64,000 nt of DNA from Chryseobacterium taeanense (lineage in GTDB: Bacteria; Bacteroidota; Bacteroidia; Flavobacteriales; Weeksellaceae): contig NZ_FNDW01000004.1 in the NCBI RefSeq assembly GCF_900099685.1, forward strand, positions 186,001-250,000, in the 5' to 3' direction. The notes beneath the pieces were generated by a model, which saw nothing but the letters and a program-made list of their open reading frames with translations, was not told where the DNA came from and made no database searches. The position numbers and the translations under genes were made by a program. Shown here in pieces: positions 50,206 to 60,202 of the stretch (positions are counted from its first letter, which is position 1; each line of letters starts with the position of its first letter).

Positions 50206-50892
50206 ATGGAACTGCCATTATATTTAAGTTTTAATGAATTTCACAACCACTATTACAACAACCTTGAAAAATGGTTTGAAAAATATCATAATACATCCGA
50301 GACCGATTACCTGAAAGCACTTTCAGAATTATACAGTCCTTATTTGTATTATAATTTTGCGAACGGCAGGCTTCAGGCAGACGCTTCCATTCAGATCAAG
50401 GATTGCTTCTTTCCTTCTTACGATAAGATTGGACTTTCTTTCTGTACAGGTTGTGATAATGGTAAAAAACCTAAAACCTCCAGAAATATGAATCATATGT
50501 TTGAGTGGAAAACCATTACCATGATGGAATATGCACAGCATATTTTAGACAAGATCAACAGACATATTTCCGAAAACAAGGACAAAGATGTAATGAGTTT
50601 GATTAACGATTATGATGTCATTACTTCCAGAGAGGGTGCCGGATATTGCGTGAATTACAGTCAACATCAGTCGACGCTGCCATTCCTGAAAGCTTATTTT
50701 CCTGTTTACGGACAAACGGTAAATATGGCTGTTTACAGAGATTTTATATTCTCAATCGTTCAGATCGCAGAATATATCGACCATAAATTAAAAGAATTAG
50801 AACTTTTTGAAAGTACGATTTACGTAAAGCTGAAATCCGAGGCTAAATTCAAAGTACAAATAAACCACCAGTTCCTTACCTTATGCAACTAA
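50206..50892 (+). CDS. Hypothetical protein, 228 residues
   Basis: Start placed at ATG 50206; a TTG eight codons earlier lies inside the -7 element. The protein begins MELPLYLSFNEFHNHYYNNL and is rich in Tyr, His and Lys. It has a CFFPSYDKIGLSFCTGCDNG block (three cysteines, CxxC) and REGAGYCVNYSQHQSTLPFL later. It might bind metal; no membrane segment or signal. Not recognised. Confidence 0.75.
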   Translation: MELPLYLSFNEFHNHYYNNLEKWFEKYHNTSETDYLKALSELYSPYLYYNFANGRLQADASIQIKDCFFPSYDKIGLSFCTGCDNGKKPKTSRNMNHMFEWKTITMMEYAQHILDKINRHISENKDKDVMSLINDYDVITSREGAGYCVNYSQHQSTLPFLKAYFPVYGQTVNMAVYRDFIFSIVQIAEYIDHKLKELELFESTIYVKLKSEAKFKVQINHQFLTLCN

Positions 50893-50958
50893 ACTAATAC
50901 ACCAACATCATATAGCTAAATTATAGTTTGGAAAGGGGTTGAGACTTTTCAAATGAAT

Positions 50959-50988
50959 ATCCCGGTCATTGCAGGCTGGGATTTTTTA
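50959..50988 (+). terminator. Terminator of the 50206 gene
   Basis: ATCCCGGTC/GGCTGGGAT (nine pairs, two wobble), loop ATTGCA, then T6. Confidence 0.8.
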
Positions 50989-51048
50989 TGTAAAAATTTT
51001 ATGAAGAATTAAAAATGAGCTTTAATAGCTTAACCTTGGTAAAAACAA

Positions 51049-51076
51049 AAAAGCATTGAAAATAATCAACGCTTTT
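51049..51076 (-). terminator. Terminator of tRNA-Ser
   Basis: AAAAGCATTG/CAACGCTTTT with one mismatch; on the minus strand it is followed by a T-rich run. It lies 6 bases past the tRNA. Confidence 0.75.
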
Positions 51077-51081
51077 CTTTG

Positions 51082-51168
51082 CAGAGAGGAAGGGATTCGA
51101 ACCCTCGATACAGTTACCCGTATACTACCTTTCCAGGGTAGCTCCTTCAACCACTCGGACACCTCTCT
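51082..51168 (-). tRNA. tRNA-Ser (anticodon GGA)
   Basis: Minus strand: acceptor AGAGAGG/CCTCTCT, anticodon stem CTACC/GGTAG with loop CTGGAAA (GGA), long variable arm (TATACGGGTAACTGTA), T arm GAGGG-TTCGAAT-CCCTT. A class II tRNA, no encoded CCA. Confidence 0.96.
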
Positions 51169-51222
51169 ATTTGAGACTGCAAAAATAATGGAATTTATTG
51201 GATTTCCAAATTATTAATGCAA

Positions 51223-52239
51223 TTAGTGTGAAATTTCTCCGCAAAGACTTTTGGAAAAGTTTTCTGCGAAACTTCCCTGATAATTCGGATTCTCGATAAG
51301 GTGCATGGCTTTAGTAATAGCACTTTCTGCCGTCATATCCTTTCCGCTGATGGCTCCGATTCTGGAAAATATATTGCTGTTTTCATACTTTCCGAACGAT
51401 ATCCCTCCTGAAATACACTGACTTACTACGACGATTTCCGTTCCGTTATTCCTGATCTGCTGAAGGGTTTCCACTGTTTTTTCACTGCTGAAAATCGTTC
51501 CCGAGCCAAATACCTGAAGAATCAGCACTTTCATTGTAGGGATTTCTCTAAAATGATTCAAGTTCATGCCCGGAAAAATTCTCCAGAAAATAATATCTTC
51601 AGAAATATGATCGTCAACATGGAAATCTACGGTAGAACCAGAACGATGAAGATTATCTTTTATAATATTTAAATGTACTCCGGATTGTCCCAAAATAGGG
51701 TAATTCGGACTGGCATATGCATCAAAATACTCCGCAGAATATTTCAGCGTACGGTTTCCTCTTAATAATTTATATTCAAAATAAATCGCAACTTCCTGAA
51801 TTACCGCTTCATCATTTTCATACAAGCTGGCATAATAAAGACTTGTTAACAGATTTTCTTTGGCATCTGTACGAAGATCTCCGATCGGGAGCTGGGAACC
51901 GGTAAGAATCACTGGTTTTTTTAGTCCTTTCAACATAAAACTCAGTGCTGAAGCCGTATAAGACATAGTATCTGTTCCATGGAGTATCAGAAAACCATCA
52001 TAATTATTGTAGTTTTTATGAATATAATGAGCGATAATTTTCCATTCTTCCGGACCCATATCGGATGAATCAAGAGGCTTTGCAAAAGGATGAACGAAAA
52101 CCTCACATTCCATCAGCGTCATTTCAGGCATTTTTTCAAAGATGTTCCCAAAATCAAATGCGCGCAGGCTTCCGGTTTCATAATCTTTCTCCATCCCGAT
52201 GGTTCCGCCGGTATAGATCAAAAGGACTTTTCGTTTCAT
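51223..52239 (-). CDS. ansA: Type I (cytoplasmic) L-asparaginase
   Basis: Hydrolyses asparagine to aspartate and ammonia. 338 residues without signal: first threonine motif LIYTGGTIGMEKD, second block GFLILHGTDTMSYTASALSF (Thr-Asp pair), then KPVILTGSQLPIGDLRTDAK. The lack of a signal peptide and the length fit AnsA rather than periplasmic AnsB. Single gene; divergent from trmH, with a minus-strand -7 match TAATTTTG at 52285-52292. Confidence 0.95.
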   Translation of the reverse strand: MKRKVLLIYTGGTIGMEKDYETGSLRAFDFGNIFEKMPEMTLMECEVFVHPFAKPLDSSDMGPEEWKIIAHYIHKNYNNYDGFLILHGTDTMSYTASALSFMLKGLKKPVILTGSQLPIGDLRTDAKENLLTSLYYASLYENDEAVIQEVAIYFEYKLLRGNRTLKYSAEYFDAYASPNYPILGQSGVHLNIIKDNLHRSGSTVDFHVDDHISEDIIFWRIFPGMNLNHFREIPTMKVLILQVFGSGTIFSSEKTVETLQQIRNNGTEIVVVSQCISGGISFGKYENSNIFSRIGAISGKDMTAESAITKAMHLIENPNYQGSFAENFSKSLCGEISH

Positions 52240-52319
52240 ACATGAATTTTATTAGATTTCCATACCTCTTTCAGGAGGATTCCTCAAAATTACGTTAATT
52301 TGCAAAGATTTGAAAATGG

Positions 52320-53000
52320 ATGGAAGATTTAGCAAAAACTTTTGAATATTTAAAACAGTTTTTAACGCAAGAAAGATTGGCAAAAATTGAACATTTCTCT
52401 CAGGAAAGCTCAGATTTTGTACTTCCTGTCGTGGAAGATATTTACCAGTTCCGAAATGCAGCCGCAATCGTACGTTCTGTGGAAGCGTGTGGTTTTCATA
52501 AAGTGGTAGCTTTACAGGAGGAATATAGTTTTGAACCGAATCTTCGTGTTACAAAAGGTGCCGATACCTGGGTTGAGGTCGAAAAGCTTCCCAGAAATAT
52601 GGAATCTTTCCAAAAAATCCGTGATAGAGGCTATAAAATATTGGCTGTTTCACTAGAGAATAATGCCACTATGCTTCCAGACTACAAAATCACTGAACCT
52701 GTCGCCTTGGTTTTCGGGACAGAAATGGAAGGGGTTTCCCAGGAAATTCTTGATTTTGCAGATGAAACTCTGGCTATTCCGATGTATGGTTTTACCAGAA
52801 GTTTTAATGTTTCGGTTGCTGCGTCCATCTGTATGTATGAGTTGAAACAAAAGCTTATAAGATCTGATTTAAATTATAAACTTAATGAAGAAAAACTTCT
52901 GAAAATGAAAATTCGATGGGCCGTTAATTCTATACGAAGCGGGCAGGAGATTTTTGATAAATATCTAAAGGATAATAATCTCGAAAAGGTTTTTTCTTAA
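52320..53000 (+). CDS. trmH: TrmH-family tRNA 2'-O-methyltransferase (SpoU)
   Basis: Methylates the 2'-OH of guanosine 18 in tRNA. 226 residues with SpoU motifs: FRNAAAIVRSVEACGFHKVV (motif 1), PVALVFGTEMEGVSQEILDF (motif 2) and FTRSFNVSVAASICMYELKQ (motif 3, knot). A short C-terminal helix (RWAVNSIRSGQEIFDKYLK) is TrmH-like. Convergent with rsmE, stops 15 bases apart. Confidence 0.92.
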   Translation: MEDLAKTFEYLKQFLTQERLAKIEHFSQESSDFVLPVVEDIYQFRNAAAIVRSVEACGFHKVVALQEEYSFEPNLRVTKGADTWVEVEKLPRNMESFQKIRDRGYKILAVSLENNATMLPDYKITEPVALVFGTEMEGVSQEILDFADETLAIPMYGFTRSFNVSVAASICMYELKQKLIRSDLNYKLNEEKLLKMKIRWAVNSIRSGQEIFDKYLKDNNLEKVFS

Positions 53001-53015
53001 TTCATTGAGAAACCT

Positions 53016-53714
53016 TTACCATTCCATATTATTATAATTCCACGCTGCAACAAAAATTCCCGCTGTTTCCGTTCTCAATCTTTGATTTCCCAAAGAAACG
53101 GCTTTTACATGGTGTTCCGCCAACGTCATAATTTCCTTTTCGGAAAAATCGCCTTCAGGGCCAATCAAAAAAGTGATGTGATCGAGTGTTGGGATTTCCT
53201 TTAATGCGATCCTGTGAAGATTTTCATGACAGTGTGCTACAAATGTATTTTCAGGATGAATCTTTTTTAAGAAATCCTGAATTTTAATGCTGTCATTAAT
53301 GACCGGAAAATGAAATCTTAAACTTTGCTTGGAAGCAGCTACTGCCTGTTTTCGCAGTTTATCGATATTCAGGTTTTTGCGTTCGGTTTTTTCAGTCTGT
53401 AATAATGTAATTTCTGAAATACCCATTTCCACTGCTTTTTCAATAAAAAACTCAATACGGTCGATATTCTTGGTAGGGGCAATCGCAATATGTAATGCTG
53501 GATTAAAGTTTGGCATATCAGTTTTGATCTCATCAACGATAATATTCGCTTTTTTACCTTCAATCATCAGCTTTCCGGAAGCAAGATTTCCTTTTCCGTC
53601 GGTTACATGAATTGCTTCACCTTCCTTCATCCGAAGAACTTTTACAATATGCTGTTGTTCTTCGTTATTGATCGTTACTTTATTTCCTTCAATTTCTCCG
53701 TAGAATAATTTCAT
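53016..53714 (-). CDS. rsmE: 16S rRNA (uracil1498-N3)-methyltransferase
   Basis: 232 residues. N-terminal PUA-like part (EEQQHIVKVLRMKEGEAIHV), then knotted methyltransferase: KNIDRIEFFIEKAVEMGISE, SKQSLRFHFPVINDSIKI, FLIGPEGDFSEKEIM and the diagnostic SLGNQRLRTETAGIFVAAW. Its ATG overlaps the tsaD stop by one base (TAATG), so the two are translationally coupled. Confidence 0.96.
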   Translation of the reverse strand: MKLFYGEIEGNKVTINNEEQQHIVKVLRMKEGEAIHVTDGKGNLASGKLMIEGKKANIIVDEIKTDMPNFNPALHIAIAPTKNIDRIEFFIEKAVEMGISEITLLQTEKTERKNLNIDKLRKQAVAASKQSLRFHFPVINDSIKIQDFLKKIHPENTFVAHCHENLHRIALKEIPTLDHITFLIGPEGDFSEKEIMTLAEHHVKAVSLGNQRLRTETAGIFVAAWNYNNMEW

Positions 53715-54730
53715 TACAAATCGTATTTTGCCGTAGCACTCGTTCTTAAATCTGTAAATTCTCCCCGTTCAAATTTCAGTTGAGCTACCATGGCAATCAT
53801 TGCGGCATTATCGGTGGTATATTCAAATTTTGGGATGTAAATATTCCAGCCGAGTCTTTCATGATTATCTTCCATCGCTTTCCTTAATGCTGAATTGGCA
53901 GAAACGCCACCTGCAATGGCAACTTCTTTAATATCTAAATCTTTTGCTGCCTTTTCCAGTTTGTTCATCAGGATTTCAATGATGGATTTCTGAACGGAAG
54001 CGCACAGATCATTCAGATTATTTTTGATAAAGTCAGGATCTTTTCTTACTTCTTTCTGGATAAAATACAATACGGAGGTTTTGATTCCGCTGAAAGAATA
54101 ATCGTAATTTTCAAGCTTCGGTTTATTGAATTTAAATGTATCTGGATTGCCTTCTTTTGCCAGCCTGTCTATAATCGGACCTGCAGGATAATCAAGGTCA
54201 AATATTTTTCCGATTTTATCGAAAGCTTCTCCGGCTGCGTCGTCGGTCGTTTTTCCGATGATTTCCATCTCAAAATAATCTTTCACCAGCACAATCATCG
54301 TGTGTCCTCCGCTTACCGTAAGGCATAAAAATGGGAATTTGGGCGGCATAGGATTTGCATCCTCAATGAAATGCGCTAAAATATGCGCCTGGAGGTGGTT
54401 TACTTCAATTAACGGAACATCTAAACTCATTGCCAAAGACTTAGCAAAGGAAGTTCCTACCAGAAGAGATCCTAAAAGTCCGGGTCCGCGGGTAAAGCCT
54501 ATCGCGGAAATTGCATTTTGTTGTATATTTGCTTTAGTTAGAGATTTTTCAACAACCGGAATAATATTTTGCTGATGAGCACGTGATGCAAGCTCAGGAA
54601 CAACACCGCCATATTCTTTATGGATCGCCTGATTTGCAGCAATGTTCGACAGAATAGAATTTCCCTTGATAATAGCTGCTGATGTGTCGTCGCAAGACGA
54701 TTCAATACCTAAAATTATAGAGTCGCTCAT
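53714..54730 (-). CDS. tsaD: tRNA threonylcarbamoyladenosine transferase TsaD
   Basis: Transfers the threonylcarbamoyl group to A37 of tRNA (t6A), the substrate later used by MtaB (8.4 kb). The start is set at 54730 (MSDSIILGIESSCDDTSAAI), giving 338 residues; the frame is open 14 codons further but would run into tamB. Metal-binding HxxxH in VNHLQAHILAHF; PFLCLTVSGGHTMIVLVKDY; and EVAIAGGVSANSALRKAMED with DNAAMIAMV at the end. Start codons of tsaD and the tamB-like gene are only four bases apart. Confidence 0.97.
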   Translation of the reverse strand: MSDSIILGIESSCDDTSAAIIKGNSILSNIAANQAIHKEYGGVVPELASRAHQQNIIPVVEKSLTKANIQQNAISAIGFTRGPGLLGSLLVGTSFAKSLAMSLDVPLIEVNHLQAHILAHFIEDANPMPPKFPFLCLTVSGGHTMIVLVKDYFEMEIIGKTTDDAAGEAFDKIGKIFDLDYPAGPIIDRLAKEGNPDTFKFNKPKLENYDYSFSGIKTSVLYFIQKEVRKDPDFIKNNLNDLCASVQKSIIEILMNKLEKAAKDLDIKEVAIAGGVSANSALRKAMEDNHERLGWNIYIPKFEYTTDNAAMIAMVAQLKFERGEFTDLRTSATAKYDL

Positions 54731-54734
54731 AATA

Positions 54735-57700
54735 ATGGCAAAGTTAGAGAATAATAACGAGAATGAGAACAAAAAATCAGTAGCTGAAAACCTAGGTAAT
54801 CAGGTACAAAAAGCGGTTGGAAATGCCGGAGACAAAGTAAAGGAGACCGTGAAAGAAGCTTCTGAGCTGGCTTCGGATGCCATTAAGCATCCTGTAGAAA
54901 CTGCTGAAGAATTCGGAAAACAGGCGGTAAAAGACGTGACCAGCTATTCCTGGTGGGCTCGTCTTCTGTTGATCCTTTTCTGGCTCGGTCTTGGTCTTGT
55001 CGTTTCCATTTTCATTGCGATTAATCTTCCCGTTACCAAACAATGGGCGGCCGATCAGGCTTTACAGATTGTGAACAGAGATTTTAAGGCGCAGATGTCA
55101 ACAGAAAGTGTTGAGGTGAATTTTTTCGGAAATGTAAAGATCAAAGGATTAAAAATAAAAGATTATAAAGGATACGATTTTATTCAGTCAAAGGAATTTA
55201 TTGCCAATTCCAACTGGCTTTCTCTTGTTAAAAATATCACTAAAAATAATTCTTTAAGTTTTAACTCTTTAACCTTAAAAAATGCAGATGTAAAAGTCAT
55301 TACATATAAAGGCGACAGCATTTCAAACTTTATCCGTTTTACACAGTTATTCGATAACGGTAAAAAAAGAGATCCCAGCAAGCCTGCTTTTCAGCTGGAT
55401 TCAAGACTACAGATTTTAGATTCTAAAGTTTCTATTGTGAATTTGAACTCACCGGGAGAAAAAGGAAAGTGGCTCACCGCAACCAATTTTAATCTGAAAG
55501 CCCCAAATGTAAAAGTAAACGGAAGAAATATTTCAGCACTCATCAACAATATGTCTTTTACGACGACACGATGGGACAAATCTCATTTCGTGGACACTTT
55601 TTCAACGGAACTGTCGATGACACCTGATTATCTTTCTTTAAAGGATCTTACTCTAAACACGGATCATTCACTTTTACAGGGAGATATTAAATTTAACCTT
55701 CATGATGACGGCTCCTGGGCAGATTTTGCCGATAAAGTGAAATGGGAGATGAATCTCATACAAGGAAGTCAGCTGAGTGGCTATGATATCAGTTATTTCG
55801 TGACCAACTGGGACAATTTCAAGCCGTTTAACATTTCCGGAAAAATGGCGGGTCCGCTAAATAATTTTAAGCTTGATAATTTCCTGATCAGAAATCCTGA
55901 CGTGAATATCGCGACAAGATCAATGAAAGTCAATAATCTGTTGAAAGGTAATTTTTTAATTGAAACGAATGATCTTTCTGCAGATTTTACCTATAAAGAT
56001 CTGAAAGCGATGATGCCTTCGTTTATCTCAACGAAGATGAAGAATTTTGCTGATGATTTCGGTAAGCTGAAATATAACGGAACAGCAAGTGTAAATCCTA
56101 ATCGGGTGTATGTGGCCAACGGAAATTTGATGACAGGAATAGGGCAGGCAAAAATCACTCAGTTTTCTTTAACCGATTATAGTTCTTCAATGCCTAAATA
56201 CGTGGGAATTGCTGAGGTTAAAGATTTAAATACTTCTGTTATTACAAAAAATAAATCAGTCGGGTTGATTTCCGGAAGATTTGATGTCAATGGTCAGAGC
56301 TTCGATGTGAATACGATGAAAATCACTACCAAATCGAGAATTGCCAGTATTGATATCATGAATAAAGAGATCAATAATGTGTACCTGGAAGGTCTGCTGG
56401 ATCATAAAAAATATAACGGATTAATCACAGTCAATGACGAACAGGCAAAAGCAAATATTAAAGGATTAATCGATTTCAGCACTTCAAGAATTTTAATGAA
56501 TGTAAATGCTGATGTTAATTATCTCAATATAAATTATTTCACCAACAAACCCGGAACTCAGATTTTAAGCGGGAAAGTAATGGGTAAAATGGCTATGTCT
56601 TCGATCAATGATCTTACTTTAGATGTAGACGCAAATGGAATTAATTTTACGACAGCAACTCAGAAATATTCTATTCCTACTGCCAAGCTGAAAACTTTCA
56701 TAGAAAACGGAGGAAGGGTTATAGATGTTGATGCTCCTGGTGCTGTAAACGGTAAAATTTCAGGGAGATACAACCTTGGCGATCTTTCAGGAATGGTGGA
56801 GAACGGATTAAATAAAATCCTTGTAGGTCCCGACCCTAGAAAAATATACAGAGGTCAGAGTTTTGCCATGAATTTTGATGTGCAGCAAGGGTTGGTAAGC
56901 TATTTCCTGCCTGATCTTAAATTGCCACAGGGCGCAAAAGTTGAGGGTCAGTATGATGGAAATTCTAATAATCTTATATTAAATCTCGATGCTGCGTCCT
57001 TAAAATATATCATGACAAAAAAACAGGAAATAACCGAGGCTGATAAAGCTTTGGCTGCGGCAAATCCTGAGTACACGATTAATGAAAGAGATAACATCAC
57101 CAGAGATAGCGCAATGGTAGACAGTGTGATGGTAAGAATTAATACGGCCAATCTTGATGAGCAGATTTTTGCGAAGATCAATCGACTACAATACAATAAA
57201 AATATTATTAAAGATCTCACATTAAGCGGAAGAAATGAAAACAATACGGTTCTTCATCTTGCAACAAAATTCAAGTATGGAAGCCCTGAAGATGAACTTG
57301 ATGATAACCTGAAAGAATATGCAATCAACATCAATCAGTCTACCAATGCCGGAGGTGATTTTGTATTCCGGTTTGAACCGACCGAGGTTAAATTTAATGA
57401 TGTAACATGGGCTGTTGATACAAGCCCGGAGCTTAATCATTCCATTACATACCGTAAAAAAGAAAAAGATTTCGACATTAGAAATCTTAGAATTTATTCG
57501 GATAAAAGTGCATTATTTGTAAAAGAGGCTCAGTTTAAATCTGCGAAAGATTTTTATATTGACGCTGAAGTTGATGATTTTGCCATAGAAAAACTGATGG
57601 AAATGCAGCCGGGAGGAAATTCAATGAATATAAAAGGTCTTGCCAATGGAAGTGTGAAAATCAGAATGGATAAAAGTACGCTACAGCCCTTAGTAGATAT

Positions 57701-59531
57701 GACGATCGACGATATCATGATGAATGGAAATGATATGGGAGATATTACGATTTCTGCCACCAACGGATTTTCTTTAAATGTATATGATGTAGATGTTAAA
57801 GTAAACTCTGCCGGAGTTATCGGCAACAACAGTCTTCATGTTACCGGAACTGTAAATAATAATGCTTCATCACCAATTATTGATCTTACTGCGGAAATGA
57901 GAGATTTTGATATATCTTTCGCTCAGCAGTTTGTTACCAGTGTTTTTGGTAATTTAAGAGGAAAAGCTACCGGAGATCTTAAGATCAGCGGAAAATTCAA
58001 TGATCTGGATTATAGTGGTGATATTGCCTTAAAAGGCTTCGGTCTGAAACTTCTGTTTACCGGTGTCGATTACTCCTTTGATGATACGGTAATTCCACTT
58101 ACAAAAGGTTTAGCGATTCTCAATAATGTTGAAGTGCATGATGGCCGTACAAATTCAAAAGGGAATATTTCCGGTGCGGTTCAGTTTGAAACCCTTTCTT
58201 CAATGGGAGTCAACCTCGTAATGAGAGCAGATAATTTATTGGTTTTAAATACCACGCAGAAAGATTACGATCTTTTCTGGGGAAGAGTTTACGGACAGGG
58301 AGATCTGTATGTTGACGGTCCTGTATCTGGTTTAAGCCTTTCTACTCCAAATATGAAAGCGCTTAGCGGAAGTACATTTACATTCAATTCAGGATCAACA
58401 TCCAATGTTGAAGAATTTAAAATGCTGAGGTTCCTTAAGGAAGGAAAAGACGGTCTCGTAACTCTCGAAGAAAAGAAAAAATCCGGTGCCAATATGAATA
58501 TTGATTTTGCTTTGGATGTAGATAAAGGAACTACAGTGAATGTTCTTATCGGTGATGATGTAGGAAATATCACAGTAAAAGGTGCTGCAGAAAAACTGCG
58601 TTTCCAGATGAGCAGACAGGGGAATATTGCCATGAACGGGATGTACAGGGTAGAAAATGGTACTTTTGTTTCCAAAGCTATTTTAAATAAAACTTTCCAG
58701 ATAGAGAAAGGTAGCAGTATCAGATGGGATGGTGATGCGATGAAGCCTGCGCTTGATATTAAAGCAAATTATGTAAGGATGGTATCCAATGCAGGAGAAT
58801 ACCTTAATATGGGAAGTTTGCAGCCTATCAGTATTTTGCTTCAGGCAAATATTACGCAATCTCTCGTAGATCCAAAAGTTGATCTTAATGTCACGGCACT
58901 AGATGTTTCCAGTCAGGTAAAAGAAACCCTGGCTGCGAAAATGAGCCAGGAAGGAGAAAAAGTACTCCAATTCGGATCTGTATTGCTTCTAAACAGCTTT
59001 AATGTCTCCAAGACCGGAGGTGTAGACGTTGACGTGGCAGGTGTTGCAGAATCTTCAGGATACAATATGCTTTTAAAACAATTAGGTTCTGTTTTGAATA
59101 CCATGAGTAATGAATTTCAGATTGATCTTAATTATGTAAAAGGAGACCAGTACTCAAACAGAGGAGACCGTGCAAATGCCGGGGTAAGTTTTGCTTTTTC
59201 ACCTAGAGTTAAAGTAAAGACCGGATTAGGAATTCCTCTTACCAAAACTGAGAATACAGAGGCTAACTATCTCTCCGGAGAGGGAACTATTGAATATGAT
59301 ATCTCTAAGAAAAATGACGGAAGTCTTATTTTAAGAGGATATTCTAAACCATCAAATATTGGAGTTATTAATGGGGCAGGATCAAATGGAACTGCTAATC
59401 AGGCCTATGGAGGGGGTATTGTGTGGAGCAAGAGCTTTAATTCTTTGTTTAAAAAGAAGAAAAAAGATAAAAAAGCATCTAAAGATAAACCTGAGACAAA
59501 AACAGATTCTATAAAATCAAATACAAAATAG
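54735..59531 (+). CDS. tamB: TamB-like translocation and assembly module protein
   Basis: 1598 residues from ATG 54735; the earlier in-frame start lies inside tsaD. A cytoplasmic N-terminal region with amphipathic helix (DKVKETVKEASELASDAIKH), one membrane helix LLLILFWLGLGLVVSIFIAI (about 78-97), then a very long beta-rich periplasmic part of AsmA/TamB type. The C-terminal DUF490/TamB domain (from about 1200) has RQGNIAMNGMYRVENGTFVS, GSSIRWDGDAMKPALDIKAN and GRAN-like SPRVKVKTGLGIPLTKTENT. It probably bridges inner and outer membrane for lipid or outer-membrane protein transport. The tail is lysine-rich (FKKKKKDKKASKDKPETK). Confidence 0.9.
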   Translation: MAKLENNNENENKKSVAENLGNQVQKAVGNAGDKVKETVKEASELASDAIKHPVETAEEFGKQAVKDVTSYSWWARLLLILFWLGLGLVVSIFIAINLPVTKQWAADQALQIVNRDFKAQMSTESVEVNFFGNVKIKGLKIKDYKGYDFIQSKEFIANSNWLSLVKNITKNNSLSFNSLTLKNADVKVITYKGDSISNFIRFTQLFDNGKKRDPSKPAFQLDSRLQILDSKVSIVNLNSPGEKGKWLTATNFNLKAPNVKVNGRNISALINNMSFTTTRWDKSHFVDTFSTELSMTPDYLSLKDLTLNTDHSLLQGDIKFNLHDDGSWADFADKVKWEMNLIQGSQLSGYDISYFVTNWDNFKPFNISGKMAGPLNNFKLDNFLIRNPDVNIATRSMKVNNLLKGNFLIETNDLSADFTYKDLKAMMPSFISTKMKNFADDFGKLKYNGTASVNPNRVYVANGNLMTGIGQAKITQFSLTDYSSSMPKYVGIAEVKDLNTSVITKNKSVGLISGRFDVNGQSFDVNTMKITTKSRIASIDIMNKEINNVYLEGLLDHKKYNGLITVNDEQAKANIKGLIDFSTSRILMNVNADVNYLNINYFTNKPGTQILSGKVMGKMAMSSINDLTLDVDANGINFTTATQKYSIPTAKLKTFIENGGRVIDVDAPGAVNGKISGRYNLGDLSGMVENGLNKILVGPDPRKIYRGQSFAMNFDVQQGLVSYFLPDLKLPQGAKVEGQYDGNSNNLILNLDAASLKYIMTKKQEITEADKALAAANPEYTINERDNITRDSAMVDSVMVRINTANLDEQIFAKINRLQYNKNIIKDLTLSGRNENNTVLHLATKFKYGSPEDELDDNLKEYAININQSTNAGGDFVFRFEPTEVKFNDVTWAVDTSPELNHSITYRKKEKDFDIRNLRIYSDKSALFVKEAQFKSAKDFYIDAEVDDFAIEKLMEMQPGGNSMNIKGLANGSVKIRMDKSTLQPLVDMTIDDIMMNGNDMGDITISATNGFSLNVYDVDVKVNSAGVIGNNSLHVTGTVNNNASSPIIDLTAEMRDFDISFAQQFVTSVFGNLRGKATGDLKISGKFNDLDYSGDIALKGFGLKLLFTGVDYSFDDTVIPLTKGLAILNNVEVHDGRTNSKGNISGAVQFETLSSMGVNLVMRADNLLVLNTTQKDYDLFWGRVYGQGDLYVDGPVSGLSLSTPNMKALSGSTFTFNSGSTSNVEEFKMLRFLKEGKDGLVTLEEKKKSGANMNIDFALDVDKGTTVNVLIGDDVGNITVKGAAEKLRFQMSRQGNIAMNGMYRVENGTFVSKAILNKTFQIEKGSSIRWDGDAMKPALDIKANYVRMVSNAGEYLNMGSLQPISILLQANITQSLVDPKVDLNVTALDVSSQVKETLAAKMSQEGEKVLQFGSVLLLNSFNVSKTGGVDVDVAGVAESSGYNMLLKQLGSVLNTMSNEFQIDLNYVKGDQYSNRGDRANAGVSFAFSPRVKVKTGLGIPLTKTENTEANYLSGEGTIEYDISKKNDGSLILRGYSKPSNIGVINGAGSNGTANQAYGGGIVWSKSFNSLFKKKKKDKKASKDKPETKTDSIKSNTK

Positions 59532-59613
59532 TCTCAAATTTATAATGATTTTTATCATATGTGTTAATTATTGTTAATGTTTGGTATAAATTTTTTAGTT
59601 AAATTATTTTTCA

Positions 59614-59621
59614 TAAATTTG
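59614..59621 (+). promoter_or_regulatory. -7 promoter element for the Lrp/AsnC gene
   Basis: TAAATTTG, exact TAnnTTTG, 43 bases before the ATG. TTA (59599-59601) rather than TTG lies 12 bases upstream. Confidence 0.45.
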
Positions 59622-59664
59622 CAAAAAATACATTGTTTTTTTAAGAAAATTGTAATTAACTAAT

Positions 59665-60135
59665 ATGAACTATCAACTGGACGAAATAGACAAGAAGATT
59701 CTTGATTTCTTAGTAGAAAACACAAGAATGCCTTTTACAGAAATTGCTAAGCAGATGGATGTTTCCGCTGGTACAATTCACGTAAGAGTGAAAAAGATGG
59801 AGGATGCAGGTATTATTTTGGGATCATCTCTTAACATCGATTATGGAAAGCTGGACTATCACTTTACAGCTTTTATCGGAATTCTTTTAACAAAATCAAA
59901 CAGAACTCAGGAAGTTCTGAAAGAATTGTCAACCATTCCAAACGTAATCGAAGCAAGCGTAATTTCAGGAAAGTACAATATCTTCTGTAAGGTAAGAGCT
60001 AAAAATACTGATGATGCTAAGAGAATTATCTATCAAATTGATGATATTCAGGATGTAATGAGAACCGAAAGTATGATTTCTATGGAAGAATACTTAAGCG
60101 ACAAAAACAGACTAATTAATGCAATCTACGTATAA
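59665..60135 (+). CDS. Lrp/AsnC-family transcriptional regulator
   Basis: 156 residues: helix-turn-helix 1-60 (MNYQLDEIDKKILDFLVENT and FTEIAKQMDVSAGTIHVRVK), then an RAM/ACT-type ligand domain (FTAFIGILLTKSNRTQEVLK, VIEASVISGKYNIFCKVRAK). Feast/famine regulators respond to amino acids; the target is unknown. Monocistronic with a perfect terminator. Confidence 0.95.
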   Translation: MNYQLDEIDKKILDFLVENTRMPFTEIAKQMDVSAGTIHVRVKKMEDAGIILGSSLNIDYGKLDYHFTAFIGILLTKSNRTQEVLKELSTIPNVIEASVISGKYNIFCKVRAKNTDDAKRIIYQIDDIQDVMRTESMISMEEYLSDKNRLINAIYV

Positions 60136-60159
60136 TCGTATTTAAAAAGAATTATATTG

Positions 60160-60189
60160 AAGAACTTATGAAATTTCTCATAAGTTCTT
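60160..60189 (+). terminator. Terminator of the Lrp/AsnC gene
   Basis: AAGAACTTATGA/TCATAAGTTCTT, 12 perfect pairs, 6-base loop, T-rich tail. The tail is also the -7 element of the next gene. Confidence 0.92.
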
Positions 60190-60197
60190 TATTTTTG
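60190..60197 (+). promoter_or_regulatory. -7 promoter element directly after the terminator
   Basis: TATTTTTG, exact TAnnTTTG, 5 bases before the ATG at 60203. The match may be incidental because the terminator's T run contributes most of it. Confidence 0.35.
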
Positions 60198-60202
60198 TAC
60201 CT

